Below are positions 44,662 through 53,524 of a stretch of 64,000 nucleotides of DNA, in pieces (position 1 is the stretch's first letter; each line of letters opens with the position of its first letter). The DNA lies in assembly GCF_021295345.1 (NCBI RefSeq), contig NZ_JAIMJB010000004.1, forward strand, positions 184,567 through 248,566, given 5' to 3'. This stretch comes from Motilimonas eburnea (GTDB lineage: Bacteria > Pseudomonadota > Gammaproteobacteria > Enterobacterales > CBDFNC01). The notes under the pieces are model-generated. The model ran no database searches, was not told the origin of the DNA, and saw nothing but the letters and a program-made list of their open reading frames with translations. Both the position numbers and the translations under genes were made by a program.

Positions 44662-45918
44662 ATGGCTATCGCCAAACTCGCGTTAAAAAGCCTTTATAAT
44701 CGTCGTGCAACGGCAATTTTAACGGTGCTTGCCATTGCACTTAGCGTAACCCTATTACTGGGTGTTGAGAGGGTTAGAACCCAAACCAAAGAGAACTTTG
44801 CCAATACCCTCTCAGGTACTGACTTAATTGTTGGCGCTCGAACTGGGCAAGTTCAATTATTGCTCTACTCGGTTTTTCGAATTGGTAATGCGACCAATAA
44901 TATCTCTTGGCAAACCTACCAAGAGATAGCCAATGACAAAGCCGTAAAATGGACAGTTCCCTTTTCTCTTGGTGATTCCCACCGTGGCTTTCGGGTCTTA
45001 GGCACCAACCAAGACTACTTTAAACATTATCAATTTGGTCAAAGACAATCCCTAAGCTTGGCTCAAGGCGAACTATTCAATACTCCAATTGAGGCCGTGA
45101 TCGGTGCCGAGGTGGCGAAAAAACTCAACTACCGCCTGGGTCAAGAAATCGTTATCGCCCATGGCAGTAGCGACGTTTCGTTTACTCAACACGATAACTT
45201 GCCCTTTACCGTCGTGGGGATTTTGGCCCCAACCGGCACCCCTGTTGACAGAACGGTACATGTCTCCCTTGCCGGCATAGAAGCCATTCATTATGGCTGG
45301 CAAAATGGCGCGCCCCGGGCTGGTAAGCTACAACAAGAACAACTGGATCAAGTGTCTCTGGAGCCCGAAGTCATCACGGCTTTTCTCGTGGGCCTGAACT
45401 CGAAAATGCATACCTTTGCTTTACAGCGAAAAATTAATGAGTATCAGTCAGAAGCCATAATGGCTGTATTGCCTGGCGTCGCTTTACAAGAGCTATGGAG
45501 CACAATGAACATGGCAGAGCAAGCGCTATTGGTTGTTTCAGGCTTTGTTGTGGTCTCAGGCTTACTGGGCATGTTAACCACACTGTTAACCAGTCTAAAT
45601 GAACGACGCAGAGAAATGGCCATTCTACGCTCAGTAGGGGCTCGCCCCGCTCACATCTTTACATTACTGATATCAGAAGCGGGATTACTCGCTTTATCGG
45701 GTGCTGTCGCAGGGGTCGCACTACTCTATGGTTTGATTTTGATGATTAAACCATGGGCAATGGATCTGTACGGCATTTATATTCGTTTCTCTGCTTTAAC
45801 ATCTTATGAGCTTACTTTATTAGCAATCGTGGTATTATCTGGTTTTATTATAGGACTGATACCTGCGTGGCGAGCATATAGGCTGTCTCTTGCAGATGGC
45901 ATGACAATTAGGATTTAA
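44662..45918 (+). CDS. zrgC: FtsX-like permease of the Zrg system
   Basis: The 418-residue membrane protein has the MacB/FtsX layout: TM1 near the N terminus (about 13-31), a large periplasmic domain (about 40-270), and three TM segments in the last 140 residues (LLVVSGFVVVSGLLGML, LLALSGAVAGVALLYGL, LLAIVVLSGFIIGLIPAW). It is the only permease in the cluster and should partner with the ATPase just upstream. The symbol is by context. Confidence 0.82.
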   Translation: MAIAKLALKSLYNRRATAILTVLAIALSVTLLLGVERVRTQTKENFANTLSGTDLIVGARTGQVQLLLYSVFRIGNATNNISWQTYQEIANDKAVKWTVPFSLGDSHRGFRVLGTNQDYFKHYQFGQRQSLSLAQGELFNTPIEAVIGAEVAKKLNYRLGQEIVIAHGSSDVSFTQHDNLPFTVVGILAPTGTPVDRTVHVSLAGIEAIHYGWQNGAPRAGKLQQEQLDQVSLEPEVITAFLVGLNSKMHTFALQRKINEYQSEAIMAVLPGVALQELWSTMNMAEQALLVVSGFVVVSGLLGMLTTLLTSLNERRREMAILRSVGARPAHIFTLLISEAGLLALSGAVAGVALLYGLILMIKPWAMDLYGIYIRFSALTSYELTLLAIVVLSGFIIGLIPAWRAYRLSLADGMTIRI

Positions 45919-45920
45919 CG

Positions 45921-46403
45921 ATGAAAATGATAAAGTACCTACTGCTGGCATTATTAGCACTTCCCTATTTGGCAAGTGCGAATGTCATCACCATGGAATG
46001 GGACGAGTTGCTGCCAGAAGCCGAGCGCCTTGCGCAAGCACAAGCCCCTGATCTAAGTCATGATGCGAGCATGGCGAATCAGCAACAGAGTACTGATGTG
46101 AATGTACGCGATGATCTCAATGGTAAAACCGTTCGTCTTCCTGGATTTGTGGTGCCGTTAGAAGGTGATGAACACACCATTACTGAGTTTTTCTTAGTGC
46201 CCTATTTTGGGGCCTGTATTCATGTGCCACCACCGCCACCAAACCAAATTATCTATGTCAACTACCCGAAGGGCGCACCTATCGACGATGTTTGGGGAGC
46301 AGTTTGGATAGAAGGTAAGATCAAGGCTGAGACGAAAAGTAATGATTTAGCCACCGTTGGTTACACCATGGAGGGCATTAAAGTCGAGGTTTACCAGGAA
46401 TAA
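45921..46403 (+). CDS. zrgD: DUF3299-family periplasmic protein of the Zrg cluster
   Basis: The 160-residue protein has a signal peptide (MKMIKYLLLALLALPYLASA, cleavage ASA-NV) and a DUF3299 domain: VRLPGFVVPLEGDEHTITEFFLVPYFGACIHVPPPPPNQ with a single Cys and His (CIHVPPPPPNQ) as a possible metal site. It follows zrgC by 2 bp and ends the cluster. Function within the zinc system is unknown; the symbol is by context. Confidence 0.72.
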   Translation: MKMIKYLLLALLALPYLASANVITMEWDELLPEAERLAQAQAPDLSHDASMANQQQSTDVNVRDDLNGKTVRLPGFVVPLEGDEHTITEFFLVPYFGACIHVPPPPPNQIIYVNYPKGAPIDDVWGAVWIEGKIKAETKSNDLATVGYTMEGIKVEVYQE

Positions 46404-46410
46404 AATGTAT

Positions 46411-46444
46411 TTGGCTGGCTGTGAGACCCATACAAGCCAGCCAA
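46411..46444. terminator. Inverted repeat after the zinc cluster
   Basis: TTGGCTGGCT (46411-46420) and AGCCAGCCAA (46435-46444) form a perfect 10-bp stem with a 14-nt loop between the DUF3299 gene (+) and the 29-residue ORF (-). The flanks are A/T-rich but have no clean T-run, so it is a moderate terminator candidate for both converging genes. Confidence 0.55.
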
Positions 46445-46456
46445 AATCGCACAACT

Positions 46457-46546
46457 TCAGTATATGTATACTGCTAAGGCAACTAACCCCACGAAGTAAC
46501 CAATGCCAAGCAGAATATTCCAGACTTTATTTTTCAAAATAATCAT
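46457..46546 (-). CDS. 29-residue single-pass membrane protein ORF
   Basis: This small ORF begins ATG ATT ATT TTG AAA and ends AC TGA; its product starts MIILKNKVWNILLGIGYF and ends VALAVYIY. Lys5 and Lys7 precede a hydrophobic stretch of about 20 residues (8-29), the pattern of a membrane-inserted peptide with its N terminus in the cytoplasm. GGAGA sits about 6 bp before the start codon (upstream sequence ATGGAGAATGGC), which is a good ribosome site. It lies in a 254-bp gap after the zinc cluster, in the opposite direction. No family is recognised. Confidence 0.55.
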   Translation of the reverse strand: MIILKNKVWNILLGIGYFVGLVALAVYIY

Positions 46547-46657
46547 GCCATTCTCCATTTAGCTGCCGCTGCTAACAATATTAACATTTTAGCAACATGA
46601 CGCAACCGATATCCATCGCCTAACATTAACATTAGATTAACAAACCTAGGAGCGGTT

Positions 46658-47518
46658 ATGGCCGAGTCGAAGCCACTGGTTGAAGTAGATCAGGTTAAAA
46701 AAGACAGTCACTTATTTAACAGCAAACAGAAAACCCTTCAACTGGCTCGCCACTACGCTATCGATCACGAGATCCAAGCCAACCCAGATAGCAACGTACT
46801 CAGTCGTGCCAAAAAAAGAATGGCCATTGAGCTTGGCCAGAAACAGCACAATCTAGAGAAGATATTAGCCCAGGCCTATGCCAATTGTGGTGAAGATGAT
46901 ACGGCCAGTGATGTTGACCCTGACTGGATGCACGCATTTCTCAGCCTCGCCGAAACCATTAGCAGTAAAAACATGCAAACACTGTGGGGTAAAATACTCG
47001 CACAAGAAATCTCAACCCCTGCCAGCTACTCAGTGAAAGCCCTTGAAACCTTAAAGAAAATGACCCAACGTGAAGCCATTATCTTTCAAAAACTGTGTCA
47101 ATTGAGCTCTACGTTTAGCGGCGATTCATCCCATAAAATCATCACTGGTTTTTCACGGGTGGCCAATTCGTTTCAAATTTTTAGCCAAAGTCAAAGCCAA
47201 AAGCTATCCTTAGGTCAATTTCGCTTTCCCTACTCGAATATTCTATTAATGGCTGATTTGGGATTACTTTATCAAGGTGAGCTGGAATCAGGAGAAATGG
47301 TAGCAGGGCAGCCGTTAGCGATTGATTATCATGGCTATACCCTAAGCCTAGTTCCTAATGGCAAACGCATTAAGCTTTATTATTACAAATTCACTCAAGC
47401 GGGCGATGAACTAAGCAAGTTAATCAGTTGCGATGCCTTGCCCGAATACGTACAGGCCTTATCTCAACGACTAGAAAGCGATTTTCAAATCCACCAAAAT
47501 GTGAACACCAAAGCCTAG
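46658..47518 (+). CDS. TIGR03899 family protein
   Basis: A 286-residue soluble protein that I recognise as the TIGR03899/DUF2806-like family of Vibrio and Shewanella by MHAFLSLAETISSKNMQTLWGKILAQEISTPASYSVKALETLKKM and KITGFSRVANSFQI-like stretches. Function is unknown. It has a helical N terminus and a beta-rich C-terminal part (YHGYTLSLVPNGKRIKLYYYKFT). A good SD (GGAG) is 4 bp before the ATG. It stands alone. Confidence 0.8.
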   Translation: MAESKPLVEVDQVKKDSHLFNSKQKTLQLARHYAIDHEIQANPDSNVLSRAKKRMAIELGQKQHNLEKILAQAYANCGEDDTASDVDPDWMHAFLSLAETISSKNMQTLWGKILAQEISTPASYSVKALETLKKMTQREAIIFQKLCQLSSTFSGDSSHKIITGFSRVANSFQIFSQSQSQKLSLGQFRFPYSNILLMADLGLLYQGELESGEMVAGQPLAIDYHGYTLSLVPNGKRIKLYYYKFTQAGDELSKLISCDALPEYVQALSQRLESDFQIHQNVNTKA

Positions 47519-47589
47519 CTTCTACAGAAGCTAAGCTTTGTCAGTGTGGCTCTGCCGATGGCACAATGGCCTAAGCTAACGCGCCTAAC

Positions 47590-48900
47590 TTAGGCGGGTG
47601 GCTCGTATTGAAAGCGAAAAGTGACCACGCGATTACGCCCCTTAGACTTAGCCTTATACAGCGCTTCGTCAGCTCTTGCGATAAACTCACCAGTGCTTTC
47701 TTGCCCCATCTGCGTGACACCAAAGCTGGATGTGACCTTCATACCACTTGGCCATTGGTGCTGCTCCATCGACACTCGGATATTTTCCGCCAATTTAGTG
47801 GCACTGTCGATTTCTGTATTAGGGCAGACTAATAAAAACTCTTCTCCGCCCCAGCGCACTAAACTGTCACCTTGTCGCGTTTTACTGGTGACTAAACCAG
47901 CAAATTCTTTTAATACTTCATCACCTACGTCGTGACCAAAATTATCATTGATCATTTTAAAGTGATCGATATCCATAAAGATGATCGACAAAGGCGTTTT
48001 TTGCAGATAAACCAACTGCACTTGTTCAAACAACGAGTCTCGGATCCCCGCCCGATTTCTGGCCCCCGTTAGTGGGTCTCGCTTGGCCATGGTTTCAAAC
48101 TTCTTGCTTTCTAGTTTAAGCGCTTCCGTTAACGACTCGAGCTCAAGGGCCTTTTGCTTACTTTGAAACAGAGCGCCTCTTAAACGCTTAAGGTCAAACA
48201 GTAGATACAACACAGCAAACGCAACCCAAGTGACGATTATAATGGTCAGAAACAGGGTTTCAGGGATCAGCTTGCCATCAAATCGAATTTGCTCAACAAT
48301 TATTTTGATTGGGCCTTCACTGACAAGGCTACCGGTTGCAATTTCAATGACAGAGACATTGCTAAAATCCGGGGCAAAATGCTCTAGTGGGATACTGTTT
48401 TCTGAAATCCACCAAGATGCCACGCTGAAGTTTTGTAAGGGGATGACCACTTCTGAGCGATAGTTATTGGGCTCATACTCAACCTCATTTACCTTCATGG
48501 TCGCGTCATTATGAATATCGGTATAGGAAGGGTGGTAGTTGCGAATGTAGAAACGGATACGCTTTGAGCCCTCTCCCTCAAATCGAGCATTGACCGCCAC
48601 CGTGTCGTACTCTGAAATGTCAATGCCTTCACCGATATCGGCTAACTTAATGGCTAATTCACAAAACGGCCATTGGTAAGCTTTAACCACATTACATTCT
48701 AGTACTAAGGCTTGTGGAGTACGGGAAAGCTTTGCTGTGGTTTGCCCGCCTTGAGACTGATCGGTAATGGCCTTAACTTGAAAATCTGTCGATGAATCTA
48801 TCACCAAGCTTTTATTAAAGCTGTGCTCATAAGCAAAGAGTGCACTTATGGTCAGCAACACTAAGCATAGTAATCCTGTACTGATGGACTTTGACTGCAT
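47590..48900 (-). CDS. Membrane-bound diguanylate cyclase with extracytoplasmic sensor domain
   Basis: The 436-residue protein has an N-terminal TM (about 8-24), a periplasmic beta-sandwich resembling a carbohydrate-binding domain (about 40-215, YDTVAVNARFEGEGSKRIRFYIRNY), a second TM (about 223-243), a short coiled coil and a C-terminal GGDEF domain with intact GGEEF (RWGGEEFLLV) and DPLTGARNR. The catalytic loop suggests active c-di-GMP synthesis. The start at 48900 has GAGGAG upstream; the ORF upstream to 48927 adds nine unlikely residues. Confidence 0.92.
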   Translation of the reverse strand: MQSKSISTGLLCLVLLTISALFAYEHSFNKSLVIDSSTDFQVKAITDQSQGGQTTAKLSRTPQALVLECNVVKAYQWPFCELAIKLADIGEGIDISEYDTVAVNARFEGEGSKRIRFYIRNYHPSYTDIHNDATMKVNEVEYEPNNYRSEVVIPLQNFSVASWWISENSIPLEHFAPDFSNVSVIEIATGSLVSEGPIKIIVEQIRFDGKLIPETLFLTIIIVTWVAFAVLYLLFDLKRLRGALFQSKQKALELESLTEALKLESKKFETMAKRDPLTGARNRAGIRDSLFEQVQLVYLQKTPLSIIFMDIDHFKMINDNFGHDVGDEVLKEFAGLVTSKTRQGDSLVRWGGEEFLLVCPNTEIDSATKLAENIRVSMEQHQWPSGMKVTSSFGVTQMGQESTGEFIARADEALYKAKSKGRNRVVTFRFQYEPPA

Positions 48901-49082
48901 TACACTCTCCTCAGGGGGCACAAACAAATAATAGTATTAAGTTAATCATAATCTCCCTTTCGTTACGCTCGAGTCAAATAAATAAAAAAACATCTTGCTA
49001 ACAAAAATATCTATAGAATACAAAATCAACGGATATAGATCGACACATGAAGAAGCAGTTGCGCAATCGTGTGCTTTGCCTC

Positions 49083-49114
49083 GTTAAACTGCCGCGAGAA
49101 TGCGGCAATTTAAC
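49083..49114. terminator. 13-bp inverted repeat below the GcvH-like gene
   Basis: GTTAAACTGCCGC (49083-49095), 6-nt loop GAGAAT, GCGGCAATTTAAC (49102-49114); 12 of 13 pairs. No T-run, so it is a hairpin of uncertain role in the 297-bp gap between the GGDEF gene and the GcvH-like gene. The rest of that gap has nothing I can name. Confidence 0.4.
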
Positions 49115-49197
49115 TGTTTAAGAAAATCCGTAGGGATGAGAAGGGGCAGGCCTGTCACCCTGCGGGGGAAATGACGTACCAAGAATGGTACCTAGGG

Positions 49198-49593
49198 TTA
49201 CTCTTGCTCCTCTTCAATCAGTTCTTGGTAATCATGCACATCCATTAGATCATCTAACTCACTGATATCATCAGGTCGAACTTGAATGATCCAGCCATCA
49301 TCATAGGGATCAGCGTTAATCAAGGTAGGTGAATCCGCCAGGTCTTCGTTACATTCAATGATGTCACCCGAAATAGGCGAAAAAATATCGATATTGGTTT
49401 GTTCTGCTTCAACTGCAATGCATTCGTCACCTACATCAAGATGCTCACCCACTGAGGGTGCATCGAGGCTGTATATCGTTCCTAATGCCTGTTGAACGTG
49501 GTCAGTTAGCCCTAACGTAACCGTGCCATCCTCTTCAGGGCGCACCCACAGGTGAGCATCGGTGTATTTCAAATCCGTTGGCAAGTGGCTCAT
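49198..49593 (-). CDS. GcvH-like protein lacking the lipoyl lysine
   Basis: A 131-residue protein that aligns without gaps to E. coli GcvH (129 residues) over its first ~125 residues: MSHLPTDLKYTDAHLWVR, EEDGTVTLGLTDHVQQALGTI, PISGDIIECNEDLADSPTLIN, DPYDDGWIIQV. The lipoylated Lys65 of E. coli (ESVKAASD) is Gln65 here (EAEQTNID), and the codon is CAA. So it cannot carry lipoate in the known way. A clear SD GGAGAGA precedes the ATG and the frame is intact. The gcvT and gcvP genes that flank gcvH next to ubiI in relatives are absent from the window. A moonlighting paralogue or a relic protein are both possible. Confidence 0.85.
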   Translation of the reverse strand: MSHLPTDLKYTDAHLWVRPEEDGTVTLGLTDHVQQALGTIYSLDAPSVGEHLDVGDECIAVEAEQTNIDIFSPISGDIIECNEDLADSPTLINADPYDDGWIIQVRPDDISELDDLMDVHDYQELIEEEQE

Positions 49594-49744
49594 TTATCTC
49601 TCCAGATAAGCAAAAATAAACACAAGATTATTTCTACTGAGCGTAGCTAAAGCAGCGTTATCTGCAAGGAAAAATTGTTAGCCTAGATCGCAATCCAATG
49701 AGTTTCCGTTAGTTTAACCATGATGGCTACCAAGCCAAGTCAGG

Positions 49745-50950
49745 TTAACGTGCTAACTTGGGAAGCTCTCCCACCAAGCCAGTTGCGTGGGCGAGTAGAC
49801 GCTGTTTAAGCAAAGGCGTGTTATCAACCAGCTTTAGGCCAATGTCTCGGACAAACTTTTGCAATGGATGCTTACCACTAAAGCCTTGTTTCAGCGCTTC
49901 CATCGCCGCAATCATTTCTACCGCTTGCGTCTTGCGCCAGCGCTCATAGCTTCTTAAATGTGGATACAAGCCAATATCAAATCCCGAATCAAGGTTCTCA
50001 CTAATGGTTTGAGCCAGTGCTGCTGCATCCATTAAGCCAAGGTTAACCCCCTGACCTGCCAATGGGTGTATGGTATGGGCAGCGTCCCCTACCAGCGCCA
50101 CACGGTGTTTTGCGAAATCACGTGCGAAACGCATCGTTAAAGGCACACAAGCACGTTTGCCTAACACTTGGGTTAAGCCCAATTTATTGTCAAAAGCCAT
50201 GGTGAGCTGACGATTAAACGACTCATCATCCAGTGCCATCAAGTCCTTGGCTTGTTCTGGGCTGGCCGACCACACAATTGAACTATGGTGGGCATTAAAT
50301 AAGGGTAAAAATGCAAGTGGCCCGTCGGGTCTAAAAATTTGCCAAGCCGTTTGTTGATGAGAAGCTTGGGTTTCAACGGTAGCAACAATGGCATGATGCT
50401 GATAATCCCTTGACGTTAACGGGATCCCTGCATGTGATCGCAACCAGGATTGCGCGCCATCCGCGCCAACAACTAACTTGGCCGTGAGTGCTTGACCATT
50501 ATCTAAGGTGAGCCAAGCTTCGCCTTCACCCATGGCGAGCTGTGCAACACGCCTAGGGCAAAACAGGGTAAGATTGGCTTGTTGCGCAATAGACTGAGAT
50601 AAGGCCAGTTGAATATTACGATTTTCAATGATGTGGCCTAACTCGGACAACTTACCTTGCTGGGCGTTAAAATGTAACTCGCCAAAACTGTCTTGCTCCC
50701 AAACCTGCATTTGGTGATAAGGCTGCACGCGAGAGAGTGCTAATTGCGACCAAGCTCCTATGTTGGTCAAAAAGTTTTGGCTGGCTCGGTTGATAGCACT
50801 GACGCGATTATCGGCCAACGCATATAATTGAGGATCTAATTCGCGACTTTCAATCACGGCGATACTGATGGGGGAATTATGTAAAGCGCGCGCTAGCGCG
50901 AGCCCCACCATGCCGCCACCTAAAATAACTAAATCAAAAGAACGCATCAT
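49745..50950 (-). CDS. ubiI: Ubiquinone biosynthesis FAD-dependent hydroxylase (UbiI/VisC)
   Basis: The 401-residue flavoprotein monooxygenase is expected to hydroxylate C5 of the ubiquinone ring. FAD-binding GGGMVGLALARAL (about 11-23), the middle VVGADGAQSWLR and the GD motif VALVGDAAHTIHPLAGQGVNLGL are all present. Identification as UbiI rather than UbiH rests on order (downstream of ubiH as in E. coli) and SAINRASQNFLTNIGAW plus IIENRNIQLAL. The start overlaps the ubiH stop by 4 bp (ATGA). Confidence 0.9.
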   Translation of the reverse strand: MMRSFDLVILGGGMVGLALARALHNSPISIAVIESRELDPQLYALADNRVSAINRASQNFLTNIGAWSQLALSRVQPYHQMQVWEQDSFGELHFNAQQGKLSELGHIIENRNIQLALSQSIAQQANLTLFCPRRVAQLAMGEGEAWLTLDNGQALTAKLVVGADGAQSWLRSHAGIPLTSRDYQHHAIVATVETQASHQQTAWQIFRPDGPLAFLPLFNAHHSSIVWSASPEQAKDLMALDDESFNRQLTMAFDNKLGLTQVLGKRACVPLTMRFARDFAKHRVALVGDAAHTIHPLAGQGVNLGLMDAAALAQTISENLDSGFDIGLYPHLRSYERWRKTQAVEMIAAMEALKQGFSGKHPLQKFVRDIGLKLVDNTPLLKQRLLAHATGLVGELPKLAR

Positions 50951-52152
50951 TTTGTTTTCACCGAAAAAAGTTCAAAATTACCTAAGGCTTGCTCAGATAA
51001 AGGCTGCTTAAATACGCGACATGTATCCATTAAGTGCAGAACACCATTACGCGCCCAGACTAACGGCTCATATTGGTTAGCAAAGGTGCGAGCTAATAAA
51101 TCCGTCATTGTAATTGTGCGTTGATGGTCTTGCTCTCGGTATTGCCAATACTCATCTAAACAAGCAAAACCACCAATATCCTTGTGGCCAGCTATCACTT
51201 TCGCAAGAACAAACAAATCCCTTAAGCCCAAATTATATCCTTGGCCTGCAACCGGGTGTAAGGTGTGGGCAGCATTGCCAATCAATACCGAACGATGGCT
51301 AACGGGCTCAGGAGATTGAGTTAAAGTAAGGGGATAAGACACGCGCTCGCCAACACGCTCTATCGCGCCTAAACGAAAACCAAAAGCCTGTTGTAAGGCT
51401 TGTTTAAACGCATCATCGTCCAACCCCATGTATTGCGCTAAATCCTCATTGGCAACCGACCAGACCAGGGCGCTACGATTTTCCGACATGGGCAATAATG
51501 CCAGAGGACCGGTTTGCGTGAAGCGCTCAAACGCCCGCCCGTCATGGGCTTCGCTGGTCACCACGTTGGCGATGATGGCACTGGTACCGTAGTCATCAGT
51601 TTGTTGCTGCAATTTTAAGAGTTGTCGACAAGGACTAAATCCCCCATCCGCCGCCACCAAAAGACGAGCTGAAATCGACTGTTCAGAAGTTAGCTCAACA
51701 TTAATCTGGTTTGACTGCTGGACAATACTTTTCACGCTATCGGGTTGATAAACCTTAAGGCGTGCTAAGCCTTGCAACTGTTGTTGCAACTCCCTGCCGG
51801 CATGCGCTAACTCAATGACATAACCCAATGCATCAAGCTTTTCTTCAGCGGCACTTAAGTGCGCGATACCGCTATGGCCACGATCAGACACGTGAATATG
51901 CTCAATAGCCGTCGTGTAAGGAGAGAGATGAGACCACAACCCTATCTGTTTTAACAGTTGCGTAGAGCCATAAGAGAGCGCAATAGCACGGCTGTCAAAA
52001 CTAGGATGAGCAACTTGAGGGCTGGCGGCATCAATTAATGCCATGTTGAGGTGCGGTGCAAACTTTGCCACCGCACAAGCAAAAGTGGCGCCCACCATAC
52101 CGCCCCCAACTATAATTAAGTCTACCTCTTCGGTTGCGGTTGTGTTCGCCAT
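50947..52152 (-). CDS. ubiH: 2-octaprenyl-6-methoxyphenyl hydroxylase UbiH
   Basis: The 401-residue paralogue of UbiI, needed for C1 hydroxylation of the ubiquinone ring. It has GGGMVGATFACAV, the central VAADGGFSPCRQLL and the GD motif VLIGNAAHTLHPVAGQGYNLGL (an Asn in place of Asp). The ATG at 52152 is preferred; a GTG at 52164 immediately after the pepP stop is an alternative start. The three genes pepP-ubiH-ubiI are closely packed. Confidence 0.9.
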   Translation of the reverse strand: MANTTATEEVDLIIVGGGMVGATFACAVAKFAPHLNMALIDAASPQVAHPSFDSRAIALSYGSTQLLKQIGLWSHLSPYTTAIEHIHVSDRGHSGIAHLSAAEEKLDALGYVIELAHAGRELQQQLQGLARLKVYQPDSVKSIVQQSNQINVELTSEQSISARLLVAADGGFSPCRQLLKLQQQTDDYGTSAIIANVVTSEAHDGRAFERFTQTGPLALLPMSENRSALVWSVANEDLAQYMGLDDDAFKQALQQAFGFRLGAIERVGERVSYPLTLTQSPEPVSHRSVLIGNAAHTLHPVAGQGYNLGLRDLFVLAKVIAGHKDIGGFACLDEYWQYREQDHQRTITMTDLLARTFANQYEPLVWARNGVLHLMDTCRVFKQPLSEQALGNFELFSVKTK

Positions 52153-52164
52153 GCTGTTCTTCAC

Positions 52165-53475
52165 TTAGTTGTTAGTTTTAGCCATCAATGCTTCGATATC
52201 GGCGATCGTTTTGGGCACTTGCGCAGTCAGGTTATCAATACCCTGCGCGGTGATGACAACATCATCTTCGATACGTATGCCTATACCTTGCCATTTAGCG
52301 TCGACCTCGGCCATCTTGCTGATGTATAAGCCAGGCTCAACCGTTATCACCATGCCAGGTTCAAGTAACCTAGAACGATCACTTGATTGGTAATCGCCCA
52401 CGTCATGCACATCTAAGCCAATCCAATGAGATAAGCCGTGCATGTAAAAAGCTTTATAGGCCTGTTGCTCGATTAGTTCGTCGACATCACCTTGCATTAT
52501 ACCTAACTTAACTAAACCCGAAACCATGATTTGTAAAACAATATCATTAGCTTGCTTAATAGACTTACCCGGTCCGAGTGTGGCTAATGCCGCTTCATGA
52601 GCCTCTAGCACAAGTTGATAAATGGCCGCTTGCTCTGGGCTAAATCGACCATTAACAGGAAAGGTGCGCGTAATATCACCAGCATAGCCTGCAAATTCAG
52701 CACCCGCATCAATCAGCACCAAGTCACCATCTCGCAACTGACTCTCATTTTCGGTGTAGTGTAAAATACAAGCATTATCACCGCCGCCGACGATAGTGCT
52801 ATAGGCCGCGTCCCGCGCTCCCTGCATGGCAAATTCGTGTAGAATCTCGGCTTCGAGTTGATATTCCCACATGCCAGGGCGACATTGCTGCATAGCACGA
52901 ATATGGCCATCAACCGAAATTTGAGCCGCTTTGCGCATTAACTCAACTTCATGACTGGATTTGAACAAACGCATTTCATGTAACATAGGGCGCCAATCGA
53001 TGATTTGGTTGGGCGCTTGGCAACCTTGTCTACTATTTTGACGTAACTGTGCCAACACTTGATGAAATTGTTGTTCGGCCTGTTGATCTTGCTGTAATAC
53101 AAAATAGACCGCCGAGCTGTGGTCAAGAAGCTTAGCCAATTCTTCGTTTAATTCAGCCAATTCAAATGCCTGATCGGTCGCTAATTGCTCCACCGCAGCA
53201 CGCGCCCCTAAACGACGCCCGTGCCATATTTCTGCTAGTTCATCTTTCGGTCGGCAAAACAAGGTCGTGCTCACTTGCCCTTGTTGTTTTTTTATTACAA
53301 ACCAAGCATCAGGCTCGGTAAAACCCGTCAGATAATAAAAATCACTGTCTTGACGAAAACGGTATTCAGTATCACGACTTCGCGTTTGTTCATGAGCAGC
53401 GGTAAAGATGGCAACGCTATTATCTAGCATCAATTCACCGAAAGCTAACTGGCGTTGATGAAATTCAGATTGCAT
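52165..53475 (-). CDS. pepP: Xaa-Pro aminopeptidase
   Basis: Removes N-terminal residues linked to proline. The 436-residue M24 metallopeptidase has an N-terminal creatinase-type domain and a C-terminal pita-bread domain with Mn ligands in LIDAGAEFAGYAGDITRTF (two Asp), HGLSHWIGLDVHD (His), TVEPGLYI (Glu) and RIEDDVV (Glu). Gene order ygfB-pepP-ubiH-ubiI matches E. coli. Confidence 0.96.
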   Translation of the reverse strand: MQSEFHQRQLAFGELMLDNSVAIFTAAHEQTRSRDTEYRFRQDSDFYYLTGFTEPDAWFVIKKQQGQVSTTLFCRPKDELAEIWHGRRLGARAAVEQLATDQAFELAELNEELAKLLDHSSAVYFVLQQDQQAEQQFHQVLAQLRQNSRQGCQAPNQIIDWRPMLHEMRLFKSSHEVELMRKAAQISVDGHIRAMQQCRPGMWEYQLEAEILHEFAMQGARDAAYSTIVGGGDNACILHYTENESQLRDGDLVLIDAGAEFAGYAGDITRTFPVNGRFSPEQAAIYQLVLEAHEAALATLGPGKSIKQANDIVLQIMVSGLVKLGIMQGDVDELIEQQAYKAFYMHGLSHWIGLDVHDVGDYQSSDRSRLLEPGMVITVEPGLYISKMAEVDAKWQGIGIRIEDDVVITAQGIDNLTAQVPKTIADIEALMAKTNN

Positions 53476-53524
53476 TTAAAAAAACCTATAAAAATGAATT
53501 GAAGACGTCACTTCACACTCATTA

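Noticed and set aside
42787-46403. MacAB-type macrolide export operon
   Set aside because: The ATPase and permease resemble MacB/LolD modules, but a DUF2796 His-rich protein and DUF3299 protein flank them and no MacA adaptor is present, which fits the Zrg zinc system.
49047-49121. 24-codon plus-strand ORF spanning the hairpin below the GcvH-like gene
   Set aside because: No SD precedes the ATG and most of its second half is the inverted repeat itself.
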